A program made the translations under genes and the position numbers. From Massilia sp. CF038 (GTDB lineage Bacteria > Pseudomonadota > Gammaproteobacteria > Burkholderiales > Burkholderiaceae_D): 64,000 nucleotides of DNA. The DNA lies in the NCBI RefSeq assembly GCF_900129765.1, contig NZ_FQWU01000002.1, positions 1,364,001-1,428,000 of the forward strand, given 5' to 3'. Shown here piece after piece: positions 18,489 to 29,800 of this stretch. Numbering within the stretch: the first letter of the stretch is position 1; every line of letters starts with the position of its first letter. Below the pieces are notes generated by a model that worked only from the letters and a program-made list of their open reading frames with translations, was not told the DNA's origin and did not search any database.

Positions 18489-21219
18489 ATGCTTGCGCCT
18501 GAGGGCAAGCGCCCCGATCCCGACGCCCTGCTTGCGCAGATGGAAGCGCAACAGCGGCTGGCCGGGCGCGGCCGCCTGCGCGTCTACTTCGGCGCCTCGG
18601 CCGGGGTTGGCAAGACATACGCCATGCTGGCAGCGGCGCGCAAACTGCACGCCGATGGGGTATTTGTGCTGGCAGGTGTGGTCGAAACCCATGGCCGCAG
18701 TGAGACCGCTGCCCTGCTGGACGGTCTGCCGCAGCTGCCGCTCAGACCGGTGGCCTACCGTGGCAAAACGCTGTCCGAGTTCGATCTGGATGCGGCGCTG
18801 GCGCGCCAGCCTGCCCTGATTCTGATGGATGAACTGGCCCATACCAATGCGCCCGGTTCGCGCCACCCCAAGCGCTGGCAGGACGTCGAAGAGTTGCTGG
18901 AACGCGGCATCGACGTGTTTACCACCGTGAACGTGCAGCACCTCGACAGTTTGAACGACGTGGTGGGCGGCATCACGGGCATCCGGGTTGCCGAAACCGT
19001 GCCTGACACCGTGTTCGACGGCGCGGCGGAAGTGGTGCTGGTCGACTTGCCCGCCGACGAATTGCTGGCGCGTTTAAAAAGCGGCAAGGTATACCAGCCG
19101 CAGCAGGCAGCGCACGCCTCGCTGCATTTTTTCCGCAAAGGCAATCTGATCGCCTTGCGCGAATTGGCCTTGCGCCGTACTGCCGACCGGATCGAAGACG
19201 ATGTCCGCGCCTACCGCGTCGAGCAATCGATTGACACGCTGTGGAAGACCGGCGCCGCACTGCTGGCCCTGGTGGGACCGCGGACCGACTGCGAACACGT
19301 GGTGCGCAACACGGCGCGCCTGGCCAGCCAGCTGGGCACCGGCTGGCATGCCATCTATATTGAAACGCCAGCCCTGCAACGCCTGCCCGCAGCGCGGCGC
19401 GAGCAAATTCTGCGCACCTTGAAGCTGGCGCAAGACTTGGGCGCCAGCACTGCCGTGCTTGCCGCCAACGACATCGCGCAGGCAGCGATCGACTATGCAC
19501 GCAGCCACAATCTGTCGCGCATCACCATGGGACGCGGGCACCGTACCTGGCCGTGGCGGCATCCGCATATTCGCGCACTGGCGCTGCATGCGCCGGACAT
19601 TGACCTGATCGAGTTTGGCGATGCCGCGTACAGCACGGCAACAGGCAAGCCAGGCGCGCCGGGCCTGGGCGAGCAGTTCAATCGGTCTAACCATCGGCAC
19701 CGTTGGGCTTACCTGTGGGCCGCCGTCGCCAGCGTGGCGACGGCGCTCATGACCACTCCCCTGCAGCCCTATCTTGACCTGCCGAATATCGCCATGCTGT
19801 TTCTGCTGGTGGTGGTACTGGTGGCCGTGCGCTTCGGCCGCGGGCCGTCCGTGCTTGCCACATGCTTATGCGTGGCAAGCTTTGACTTCTTTTTTGTGTC
19901 ACCGCGCTTTTCCTTTGCCGTCAGCGATGTGCAATACATTGTCACCTTTGGCGTGATGCTGGTGGTCGGTCTGATCACCGGGCACTTGACGGCCGGCCTG
20001 CGTTTCCAGGCGCGGGTTGCGGCGCAACGCGAGCGGCGCGCGCGCGCCCTGTATGAATTTGCGCGTGAACTGTCCGGCGCCTTGCAGACCGAACAAATCG
20101 TCGACACGACCCGCAACGTTGTGGGCAGCGCCTTCCGGGCACGGCTCACGCTGCTGGTGCCCGATGCGCACGGGCGGCTACACCAGCCATCCACCAGCGT
20201 CGTGTCCGGGCCGGGTGCGCCGATTGTGCCCGATCTGGGCATTGCGCAGTGGGCCTTCGAACGGGCCGAAGCAGCCGGATTGGGCACCGACACGCTGCCG
20301 GCCAGCCGCATTTACTATCTGCCACTGGTTGCGCCCATGCGCACCAGGGGCGTGCTGGCCATTGAACCAGAGACGCGCCACTGGATTCTGATTCCGGAAC
20401 AGCGCCAGCAGCTCGACACCTTCGCGGCCCTGGCAGCCATTGCCCTTGAGCGTGTGCACTACATCGAAGTGGCACAGGGCGCGCTGGTCAACATGGAGTC
20501 CGAGCGCTTGCGCAATTCCTTGCTGGCGGCGTTGTCGCACGACTTGCGCACACCGCTGACGTCCCTGGTAGGACTGTCCGAATCGCTGGCCGCATCGCAG
20601 CCGCCACTGACTGCGCCACAGCTGGATCTGGCCCATAGCTTGCACGACGAGTCGCTGCGCATGAGCGCGCTGGTCGCCAATTTGCTGGACATGGCACGCA
20701 TTCAGAGTGGGCAGATTCAGTTCAAGCTGCAATGGCAGGCACTGGAAGAAGTGGTGGGGACCGCATTGCGGATCAGTGCTGGCGCGCTGGCAGGGCACCA
20801 CGTGCGCACCCACCTGCCGCCCGATCTGCCACTGCTGCAATTTGACGCGACGCTATTTGAACGGGTGCTCTGCAACCTGCTGGAGAATGCCGCAAAATAC
20901 ACCCCGCCGGGCTCGACAATCAGCATCGCCGTCGGCCTGTCCTCGACAATGGCAACCGTCACCGTGAGCGACGACGGGCCGGGATTGCCGCCAGGCGACC
21001 CGGATGCCTTGTTCGAGAAATTTGCGCGCGGCGAACGTGAGTCGGCCAAGCCTGGCGTCGGGCTGGGTCTGGCCATTTGCCGCGCGATTGTCGACGCCCA
21101 CGGCGGCCGGATCGAGGCGCAGCGCCTGCCCCAGGGCGGCGCCGCCTTTATCGTCGCACTCCCATTGGGAACGCCGCCCGTCATACCCGAGCTCGAACAC
21201 ACGCGAATGGATCCTGCTG

Positions 21220-21227
<8 letters not shown>
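18489..21227 (+). CDS. kdpD: KdpD, osmosensitive K+ sensor histidine kinase
   Basis: 912 residues. Order: KdpD domain with Walker A (GASAGVGKTY) near residue 37 and DELAHTNAPGSRHPKRWQD; a universal-stress-like domain to ~residue 370; four helices of DUF4118 around 405-500; a GAF-like region; HisKA with the phosphorylated His in SHDLRTPLTSL; HATPase with LLENAAKYTPPG, DDGPGL and GLGLAICRAIVDAHGG. It senses low K+ and turgor and phosphorylates KdpE. It starts 23 bp after kdpC and overlaps kdpE by 8 bp. Confidence 0.97.
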
Positions 21228-21918
<691 letters not shown>

Positions 21919-21927
21919 CGGCGCGCC

Positions 21928-22599
21928 TTATCGCAGCGCCGGCTTCATCATCTCGGCCGCGTCTGCATTCCGCGCATCGCTAACGGTACGCGCTTCCAGC
22001 GACAAGAAACCGCCAATGGTCGCCTGCACCATGCTCTCCACAATTTGGTCGTGACTCAAGCGATTATCCCTGAGCAGAAACTCCACGGTCGGATCACAGG
22101 CGCGCGAATACAGGGTGTACACCAGCACATCATCCGGCACCAGAGGATTGAGAGCGCCTTGCGCGCGCGCCGCAGCCACCAGCTGATAGAAGCGCTTGTT
22201 GACACGCAACGCCACCGCAACGTAATCGAGATTGAGCATCAGGTTGCGCTGCAAGGTGCGGCTGGTGGACGGCAGGTGCGGCACCCCGCCCTGCAGGCGC
22301 AGGCGCAAGGACCAGGCAAGAATGCGCTGAATCTTTTCGATTGCCGGCAGCGCGTCCGGGTACGCCTCCAGCTCGGCCATCGTCAATTTCAACAGGCGGA
22401 CCATGGCGGCACCAGCGAGTTTCTCTTTCGATGAAAAGTGCTTGTACAGGCTGCCCTTGGCAATACCCACCCGATCGGCCACGTCATCCATGGTCATCAG
22501 ATCGAAGCCTTTTTCGGACAAAAGCGTATTGACAGCATCGATGATCGCTTCTTCACGTGCGTCAAATTGCTGTTTTTTAAAGGGAATTCGAATTTCCAT
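21928..22599 (-). CDS. TetR/AcrR family transcriptional repressor
   Basis: 223 residues from the ATG that begins MEIRIPFKKQQFD; a longer frame would run through the operator. The helix-turn-helix is TMDDVADRVGIAKGSLYKHF, typical of TetR. The C-terminal ligand domain has no recognisable specificity. The gene is divergent from the FAS1 lipoprotein gene, with a perfect palindrome 34 bp upstream of its start, which should be its binding site. It converges on kdpE with only 9 bp between stops. Confidence 0.9.
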   Translation of the reverse strand: MEIRIPFKKQQFDAREEAIIDAVNTLLSEKGFDLMTMDDVADRVGIAKGSLYKHFSSKEKLAGAAMVRLLKLTMAELEAYPDALPAIEKIQRILAWSLRLRLQGGVPHLPSTSRTLQRNLMLNLDYVAVALRVNKRFYQLVAAARAQGALNPLVPDDVLVYTLYSRACDPTVEFLLRDNRLSHDQIVESMVQATIGGFLSLEARTVSDARNADAAEMMKPALR

Positions 22600-22632
22600 A
22601 ACGTTTTTGCACTTCTGTAAACTATGTAGTAT

Positions 22633-22658
22633 ATTTCGTGACTCGTTAGTCACGAAAT
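22633..22658. promoter_or_regulatory. Palindromic operator, probably of the TetR regulator
   Basis: Perfect 11-bp inverted repeat ATTTCGTGACT / AGTCACGAAAT around a 4-bp spacer CGTT. It lies between the divergent TetR and FAS1 genes. Size and symmetry fit a TetR-family homodimer site; a TATA-rich stretch directly next to it could be the -10 region of the repressor gene. Confidence 0.7.
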
Positions 22659-22772
22659 GCATTGGTCAGTCAATTGTAGCTCGTGCGAGTGTTTCCCGGC
22701 GCCATTAACGTGGCATTTTTTCTAATAAGTAGCGCTACCGCAACGCACTATCGCTTAATCAGGAGAAATAAC

Positions 22773-23723
22773 ATGCAAATTAGAAACTTTATAAAAGTAA
22801 GCCTGGCCGCCATCGCAATGATTGCCACCTTAGCTGCGTGCGGCGGCGATGATGATCCTGTCGTTCCTCAGCCAAATATCGCCGACGTCGCCAAAGCGCA
22901 AGGGTTCAATGCCTTGCTCGCAGCCGTCACCAAGGCCGGGATCGGCAGCACCTTCACCAACGCCAACGCCCAACTGACCGTATTCGCACCGACCGACGCC
23001 GCCTTCACCGACCTGGCCAAAAAACTCGGCTTTGCCGACGCGACTGCCATGGTAAACGCCCTGCCCGCGAGCGCCCTGCAAAGCATTTTGACATACCACG
23101 TCCTGGGTTCGAAAAAGCTGGCAGCCGACCTGATCGCCGGCGGCGCAACCCAGGACACGGCATACACCTTCGCCAATGCCCCGGCAAAACTGCGCTTTGA
23201 TTTTACCAACGGCGTCAAGATCACCGATGCCGCGCTGACAGTCGCCACCGTTGTCACCGCCAACGTGCCAGCCAGTAATGGCGTGATTCACGCCGTCGAC
23301 AAAGTATTGGTGCCGCCAGGCGTGCTGAACATTGTGCAGATGGCCCAGGTCAATCCACAATTCACTTCGCTCGTGAGCGCCGTCGTTGCTGCCAACCTGC
23401 AAGGAACACTGAGCGGCACCGGTCCGTTCACCGTGTTTGCGCCCACCAACGCCGCCTTCGCCGCCGCGCCGCAGAACCTGACCATTCCACAGCTGACCAC
23501 GGTGCTGACTTACCACGTGCTGGGCAGCCAGGTCTTGTCGACGCAAATCCCGTTTGGCACACCAGTGGCCACCGTTGCCGGTCAGAACATCACCATCAAT
23601 ACCGGCACGCCACCCACGATCAAGGACACCACCTCGGTGGCCGCCAAAATCGTCGCTGTTGATGTGCGCGCCAGCAACGGGGTGATTCACGTGATTGATA
23701 AAGTGCTGATCCCGGCTTTGTAA
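22773..23723 (+). CDS. Lipoprotein with two fasciclin (FAS1) domains
   Basis: 316 residues. The start after AGGAGA gives a lipoprotein signal with lipobox TLAAC (Cys ~25), followed by a Gly-Asp linker. Two FAS1 repeats follow, each with the H1 box (LTVFAPTDAAF; FTVFAPTNAAF) and the H2 box ending in NGVIHAVDKVLVPP and NGVIHVIDKVLIP. FAS1 proteins act in adhesion and matrix contact. It should be anchored to the envelope. It is divergent from the TetR gene and likely under its operator. After the stop the DNA holds a hairpin without a T tract. Confidence 0.92.
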   Translation: MQIRNFIKVSLAAIAMIATLAACGGDDDPVVPQPNIADVAKAQGFNALLAAVTKAGIGSTFTNANAQLTVFAPTDAAFTDLAKKLGFADATAMVNALPASALQSILTYHVLGSKKLAADLIAGGATQDTAYTFANAPAKLRFDFTNGVKITDAALTVATVVTANVPASNGVIHAVDKVLVPPGVLNIVQMAQVNPQFTSLVSAVVAANLQGTLSGTGPFTVFAPTNAAFAAAPQNLTIPQLTTVLTYHVLGSQVLSTQIPFGTPVATVAGQNITINTGTPPTIKDTTSVAAKIVAVDVRASNGVIHVIDKVLIPAL

Positions 23724-23730
23724 TCGGAAA

Positions 23731-23787
23731 CGATGCGGCAGGCGCCGGCAGGCGCCCCGCATCGACGCCACCAGGCCTCGGTGGCGC
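23731..23787 (+). other. Two adjacent GC hairpins after the FAS1 gene
   Basis: The first has perfect 8-bp arms CGATGCGG / CCGCATCG with further internal GGCGCC pairing; the second pairs CGCCACC with GGTGGCG. Neither is followed by a T run, so they are not classic terminators. They may stabilise the transcript end. Confidence 0.5.
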
Positions 23788-23853
23788 CATCACATTGAAG
23801 AGCTCGCTAGAGTTGCATCTCCAACGAATGCAATTGCACAGGAGTCCCTTCAG

Positions 23854-24360
23854 ATGAACATCCTCAGCCTGCTCTCTTCCGCCCTGATTGGCGCCGTGGC
23901 CAGCGCCCGCTCCATGACCCCGATGGCCACCATCGCCACCGCACGCTTCATCGGCCGCCAGACCAGCGGCCGATTGATGCTGCTGGACCGGCCCGTCTTC
24001 AAATATGGCGCCATGGCCATGGGCGTCGGTGAATTGTTCGGCGACAAAATGAAGACCGCGCCGGACCGCACGGTATTCCTGGGCTTGCTCGCCCGCGTGA
24101 TGAGCGCAGGGATTGCCGGCGCTGCACTGGCACCCCAGGGACGCGAACGCGCCGGCGCTGCTGTTGCCGTCGCGACCGCCGTGCCACTGGCTTACGTCAC
24201 ACTCGCGGGGCGCAAGCGCGCCATGGAAAGCATGGGGCAAACCAGAAGCGGACTGATTGAAGACTTGCTTGTCGTTGCGGCAGGCGTGGCCATCGTGGCG
24301 CTGGCCACGCGCCAGGAAAACGCGGCAACGCTCAGCCAACTTTCGCACCATACGCTATAG
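23854..24360 (+). CDS. DUF4126-like membrane protein
   Basis: 168 residues, about four hydrophobic stretches ([59 protein letters not shown]). The pattern of a short helical membrane protein with SARSMTP and [14 protein letters not shown] resembles DUF4126 proteins of unknown role. AGGAG precedes the ATG. It is followed by msrA at 43 bp and may be co-transcribed with it. Confidence 0.65.
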   Translation: MNILSLLSSALIGAVASARSMTPMATIATARFIGRQTSGRLMLLDRPVFKYGAMAMGVGELFGDKMKTAPDRTVFLGLLARVMSAGIAGAALAPQGRERAGAAVAVATAVPLAYVTLAGRKRAMESMGQTRSGLIEDLLVVAAGVAIVALATRQENAATLSQLSHHTL

Positions 24361-24403
24361 TGGACCGATCCATCGATTTCTACCTACCGAAAAAGAGCAC
24401 GCA

Positions 24404-24910
24404 ATGAAAAAAGAAACCGCAATCCTCGCAGGCGGATGTTTCTGGGGCATGCAAGATTTGCTGCGCAAAATGCCAGGCATCATTTCCACGCGCGTAGGCT
24501 ACACCGGCGGCGACGTGGCCAATGCAACGTACAAAAATCATGGCACCCATGCCGAAGCCATTGAACTGGTGTTCGATCCAGACACCATCAGCTTCCGCAG
24601 GCTGCTTGAATTTTTCTTCCAGATTCACGATCCAAGCACAGTCAACCGACAGGGCAACGATCTGGGCACCAGCTACCGCTCTGCCATTTACACCACCAGC
24701 GAAGCCCAGCGTGTGACGGCACTGGAAACGATCGAAGACGTTGACGCTTCCGGTTTATGGCCAGGCAAGGTGGTCACTGAGGTGGTGCCCTCCGGCCCGT
24801 TTTGGGAAGCAGAAGAGAACCATCAGGATTACCTGGTCAAGCATCCGCAAGGCTACACCTGCCATTTCATTCGCAAGGACTGGCACTTGCCGTCGAAAGC
24901 GCGCGCCTGA
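24404..24910 (+). CDS. msrA: Peptide methionine (S)-S-oxide reductase MsrA
   Basis: 168 residues, start chosen at [15 protein letters not shown]. The catalytic Cys is in [16 protein letters not shown], followed by [10 protein letters not shown], and the substrate pocket residues in [14 protein letters not shown] and EENHQDYL. It repairs oxidised methionine in proteins using thioredoxin. No signal peptide, so it acts in the cytoplasm. The Cys that resolves the disulfide in many family members is not obvious in the short C-terminus. Confidence 0.96.
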   Translation: MKKETAILAGGCFWGMQDLLRKMPGIISTRVGYTGGDVANATYKNHGTHAEAIELVFDPDTISFRRLLEFFFQIHDPSTVNRQGNDLGTSYRSAIYTTSEAQRVTALETIEDVDASGLWPGKVVTEVVPSGPFWEAEENHQDYLVKHPQGYTCHFIRKDWHLPSKARA

Positions 24911-24916
24911 GGCACC

Positions 24917-25885
24917 TCATTCAGATGGCCGCGATGGCGTCCCCGGCACGGCGAAATGCTGCCATGCGCGGCGCAGCTGCGTATCGGAGCTGAATCCGGC
25001 AGCGGCAGCCGCCGCCGTGACGCTGTCGCCCGAAGCGAGCGCCGTCTGCGCCACGGCCAGGCGGATCCGCCGCAAATACTGTAACGGCGCAATCTGCGCA
25101 TATTCCAGAAACAAGCGCGTCAGATGGCGCGGCGAGGTATGCGCCACTGCCGCCATACCGGGAACCGACCAATCCGATTGCGGCGACTGGCTGACCGCAT
25201 CTTGCACGCGGTGCAGCGCCGGATGCACATGGTTGCGGTATGCAAGAAACGGCGACAATTCCGGATCGTGCGGGCCGCGCCGCAACGCCACCACCATGGT
25301 CTGCGCCACCTGCGCTGCCAGCGCCGGCCCGCAAATGGCTTCGATGCGGTGAAGAATCAAGTCAATCCCGGTCGTCACGCCGGCGCTGCTGTAGACCGGA
25401 CTGTCTTCCACGAACACGCGATTACGAACCACCTCGCACGCAGGGGCGACGCTCTGGAGCTCATCGAGGTGATGGTGATGGGTGGTCACGCGCCGCCCGG
25501 CCAGCAGGCCGGCATGCGCGGCCAGCACGGTACCTGCGCAGATGGTCAGCAGTTCAAGCTGGCCCGAGGCCAGACGCAATGGCCGCAGCCAGTTGAGCAA
25601 GGTGCGGTTATCGGGCGTATCGACAGGCACAGGCGTGTGCATCTGCCCCACCAGCACGACCCAGCTGGGGCGTGCAGCTAGTGTTGCGGGTAACATTTCC
25701 AGCTCGGCCAGACGGACCCCGACCGAGCTGACCGAATCCGCGCGCGGGGCGCAAAAGCGCAAGGCAAACGGTTCTGGTTTTCCCTGTTTCGCCATCAAGG
25801 CATTGGCAATACGCAGCGCCTCGGCCGGACCGGCCCAATCCAGGATCAGGCTGCCCGGCAGCAGCAGAAACAGCACGTCGATCAT
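24917..25885 (-). CDS. GlxA-type AraC family regulator
   Basis: 322 residues. The N-terminal half is a DJ-1/PfpI-like domain (MIDVLFLLLPGSLILDWAGP; TICAGTVLAAHAGLLAGRRV). The C-terminal half is an AraC helix-turn-helix pair (HTSPRHLTRLFLEYAQIAPL; AAAAGFSSDTQLRRAWQHF). Such regulators often control amine or amide metabolism. It overlaps the upstream cysteine hydrolase gene by 4 bp (ATGA), so the two form one operon and probably one pathway. Confidence 0.9.
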   Translation of the reverse strand: MIDVLFLLLPGSLILDWAGPAEALRIANALMAKQGKPEPFALRFCAPRADSVSSVGVRLAELEMLPATLAARPSWVVLVGQMHTPVPVDTPDNRTLLNWLRPLRLASGQLELLTICAGTVLAAHAGLLAGRRVTTHHHHLDELQSVAPACEVVRNRVFVEDSPVYSSAGVTTGIDLILHRIEAICGPALAAQVAQTMVVALRRGPHDPELSPFLAYRNHVHPALHRVQDAVSQSPQSDWSVPGMAAVAHTSPRHLTRLFLEYAQIAPLQYLRRIRLAVAQTALASGDSVTAAAAAAGFSSDTQLRRAWQHFAVPGTPSRPSE

Positions 25886-26439
25886 GCGCCGCGCGCCAAA
25901 GCTTGCTCGACCGTGCACAAGGTGGCAAAGCGCCCGCTCAGCACCGTGGCTGTGCGCGCCTTGATCGCGGCTGCGCTCAAGGGGCTCCCATCGGGTTGTG
26001 CCATATCGTAAGTGTGGGTGGCGTCGGTCACGTAATCGATGCTCCAGCCCAGGTCGGACGCATGGCGGGTTGTCGTCTCGCAGCACTGTTCGGTGCGGAT
26101 GCCGCTGATGATCAGGCGGCCGATGCCTTGTTCAGTCAGCCAGACATCGAGCCCGGTACCGACCAGCGCACTATGGCGGCGCTTGTAATACGTGGCGGCA
26201 GGGCTGAAAGCGCGCAGCCCCTGGATCGGCACGACCATGCCCGATTCGCGGGCGAATGGATTATCTGCTTGGGCGGGGCCGTCCGAATGCAGCACGCGCA
26301 CGATGGGAATGCCGCGTTCCTCGCAGCCCGCGATCAAGGCGTTTTGGTGTTCCAGATAGGCAGCGCTGTCGCGCTCCGAGGAGAACGGCATGTGGCGGAA
26401 GGATTCCTGAGCATCGATCACAATCAGACAGGTTTTCAT
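25882..26439 (-). CDS. Isochorismatase-like cysteine hydrolase
   Basis: 185 residues, start at MKTCLIVIDAQESF. The catalytic triad of the family is visible: Asp in VIDAQES, Lys in YYKRRHSAL and Cys in GIRTEQCCETT. Members hydrolyse amides, carbamates or ureido compounds, not only isochorismate. The overlapping GlxA-type regulator gene suggests induction by its substrate. The substrate is unknown. Confidence 0.88.
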   Translation of the reverse strand: MKTCLIVIDAQESFRHMPFSSERDSAAYLEHQNALIAGCEERGIPIVRVLHSDGPAQADNPFARESGMVVPIQGLRAFSPAATYYKRRHSALVGTGLDVWLTEQGIGRLIISGIRTEQCCETTTRHASDLGWSIDYVTDATHTYDMAQPDGSPLSAAAIKARTATVLSGRFATLCTVEQALARGA

Positions 26440-26557
26440 GAGGCATTTCCTTTTCAGGTGAAGTATAAGGCCTCTATGATGACTGGCAAAGTGCAATGGC
26501 GCCGCTCGCAGGCGGACCAGTTTCGATCATTTCAGGACATCGTGAACCAGATATTGC

Positions 26558-26791
26558 CTAAGCATCGGAGGAAGCGTGCGGCGCCCCGAAATGGGCCTGG
26601 AACCGCCGGTGCGCAGCATCCATGATTTCGTCGAAAGCGAGCTCGAACGACTCGAGCATATCGCGCCTGCGTGCGCCATCCGCGACAACGTTGCACCCGC
26701 GCTCAATAGCGTGTTTCGAAACACCTTGCGCACGGCCTGGACACCCTGACCCGGCTTGCCTGAAGTGCGTCCAGCCGCGCCGGCAACTCGC
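26558..26791 (-). pseudogene. Possible decayed gene in the 26440-26873 gap
   Basis: The 434-bp stretch between the cysteine hydrolase and the giant TPR gene holds no intact gene. On this strand a 77-codon frame ending in TAG reads as plausible protein towards its end (GVSKHAIERGCNVVADGARR, then DMLESFELAFDEIMDAAHRR). It has no start codon with a ribosome binding site, and a stop above it is followed by coding-like sequence in another frame, which suggests frameshift decay. The family is not recognised. Confidence 0.3.
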
Positions 26792-26873
26792 TCAGCAAGG
26801 CAGCGCATGCCGGACGCCTGCCTTGCATCGAGTACCACGCGCACAAACCGCCGTCCGCACATTTCGATGTTTC

Positions 26874-29800
26874 CTATTTACTCCCCCCCGCCACAGGCGC
26901 CTGCGCGCCGCGCACTGTGCCTTGGGCCACTGCCAGCGTCGTGCGCGTCAGCTTGCTGTCCGGGTGATCCGCACCGAGCACCTTGTTCCTCACTGTCAGC
27001 GCACGCATCAGCACCGGCTGGGCGGCATCGAAACGGCCCATGCTGTTATACAGATCGCCAAGCGCCTGCAACGATTCAGCCACCTCAATCGCATCCGGGC
27101 CGCGCCAGTGCTCACGCACCTTCAGCGCATGTTGGAATTGCAGTTCTGCGTCGGCAAAGCGTTTCTGCCTGGCGTATAGTTCGCCCAAAACCTGGTAACT
27201 CAGCGCCAGCTGAATATGCTCCGCATCGTGCGCCTTGCGTCGAAGCATCTGCGCCTGGCGTATCAATTTCTCCGCCGCCTCGAACTTGTCGAGGTGAACC
27301 AGATTACGGGCCACGGTGACCAGATAATTGGCATACCAAACGTTGTCGTCATCGCTGGCGCTCTCCAGAAAGGCCATCCCGCGCGTAAACAACGCCTCGG
27401 CCTGCGCATATTTCCCCACGCGGTCATGCAGCGTGCCGAGCTGCATCAGAGTATCCATGGTGGCCCAGCGCGCGCGCTCGCCGTCGTTCTCCCAATGCTG
27501 CAAGGTCCTTTGCAAGGTATTCTCGGCCTCCTGGTAGCGGCCGGTAGCGAAATAGAGCTTGCCCTGGCTGCTGAGCGTTCTGACAGTTTTTCCATCTTTC
27601 TCGCCAAACAGGGTCACCTGCATGGCATAGGCTTGCTTGTAAAGGTCCTCGGCCTTTGCAAACTGTTCCATGTTCACATAGGCCTCGGCCACGGTCCAAC
27701 GGCTCTCCGCCGCTTCGCGCGATGTGCTGCCGTGGGCTTTGTCGATCATGGCCAGGAACTGCAGATACTGTGCTTCCGCCTTCTCCGGCTGGCGCGACTT
27801 GATGTACAGGCTGCCCAGCCCTGCGACCTGGTCGGTCAGCCATGGGTCACTCGCATCAACGACCGTGTGAGTGAGCGCCAGGGCTCGCTGCAAATAGGGC
27901 AATGCAGCGTCAAACCTGCCCGCCCACACATGGAAATTACCGACCGCCCTCAATGATTCAACCAGGGAGACGGATTGTTCGCCCGGCGTCTTCTCAGCCA
28001 GTTCCAGGGAACGCAGATAGGCTTTCTCGGCGCGAACGAAGTCGTCCGCTTCCATGTAGTACTGCGCCACGGTTCGCTGGCCCGCGCTGCTCAAGGTCTT
28101 ATTGGCTTCGGCGAACGCGGCTTCCGCTTTGCTGTCCTGTTTCAGGCGCAGGTATAACTCAGCCAGTCTCACCCGCGCCGCGTACACCCCCTCGTTGGCG
28201 GCCTTCTGGTACCAGACCAGCGCTTGCGTGGTGTCCTTTTCAACGCCCAACCCTCGCTCGTAGCAATACCCCAGCGCATTCTGCGCCATCTCTTCGTCTT
28301 TATCGGCCGCCTTGCGCAGCAGCGCGACTGCCTTCTTGAAGTCGCGGCCAACGCCGTGGCCAGACATGTACATTTGTCCAAATTCCGACTGTCCTTGCGG
28401 ATGCCCTTGCGCGGCAGCCATGCCGAACCATTTGGCGGCAGCGTTGCGGTCCACCCGGACACCGTCGCCGCCCTTGTACATCGCGCCGACATACAATTGG
28501 GCGTCAACGTCACCATGTTCAGCCGCGCGCAAATACCAGTAGCGCGCGCGCTCCAGATCCACTGCAACGCCCCTGCCGTGCACATACATCAGCGCGAGAT
28601 TGAATTCGGCGATCGCATTGTTTTGCTGTGCCGCAAGTTCATACAGACGTTTGGCCTCGACATATTGTTTCCCGCCGTCGATTTCGTTTTCGTACAGGTA
28701 GCCCAGGCCAGCCATGGACTTTGAATTCCCCGCCGCAATGGCCCGGCGATATAGGGCAATCGCTTTCTGAGGGTCTTTTCCCACACCTTTGCCATACCAG
28801 TAGGACGCTGCCAGATTGTGCAAGCCCTCCGGATTTCCAGCCTCCGCCGCCTTGGCGTACCAGTCATTGGCCTCGGCCATGCTGAGCTTGACCCCCGTGC
28901 CGTTTTCATAAACATAGCCAAGCACTACTTGCGCGTTGGAATTGCCCTTCTGCGCCGCCAGCCGATACAGGGTCGCCGCGCGTGCCTCATCTTTTTCACC
29001 CCACGCGCCGCTTTCATAAGCCTGCCCCAGGCTTAACAAGGCCAGATCATTGCCTTTGTAGGCCGCGCGCCGGGTCCAATATTCGGCCAGATGCTGATCC
29101 GCTGGCACGCCCTTGCCATCCAGGTAGAGCTCACCCAATGCAGCCATGGCGCTGGCGTGGCCCTGGCCGGCGGCGGCACGGTACCAGCGCAATGCCTGGG
29201 CCATATCCATCTCGACGCCGAACCCGTAACGGTAGTGCGCTGCCAGTTGTGCCTGCGCTTCCGGCTGGTCCAGTACGGCAGCCTTGCGATACCATTCCAC
29301 GGCGTCTTTCGGCGAAGCCGCCGTTCCTGCACCGTCGTCATGCATCGCCCCCAGCGTCGTCATCGCCTCTGGCAGATCCTGGGCAGCAGCCAGACCAATC
29401 CAGTGCCATGCCTGGGTCAGATCTTTGCCAACGCCGCTGCCCGTGGCATACGCCATGCCAAGGGCCAGTTGATTCTCGGCCGTGCCAGCGACAGCGCCTG
29501 GTCGCCAGGCAGCAACGGCGGCAGTCCAATCGTTGTCGCGCAAGGCCCGGCGGGCGGCGTCCATGCCAGGGTTAGGTGCCTTCAGGCGCCGCAGTTCTGC
29601 CATGGCCTGCGCGGGCATGCCGGAACTGCGTATCCCGCCGCTGCGATACCAGCGAAATGCCCGCGCGGCGCCAACCTGGTCCTGCGCAGCCAGGCGCGCC
29701 TGGCCAATGTAAAACCAGGCCTCGTTCAGGGCCAGCTCGCTTGCATCGCCCGACAAGGCTTCTGCCTGCTGAATCAACTGGTCGGCGTTGATCAGGCCAA

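Noticed and set aside
26440-26873. Plus-strand frame with FVESELERLEHIAPA as a small gene
   Set aside because: Short, no ribosome binding site, and the opposite strand gives more protein-like sequence over the same bases.
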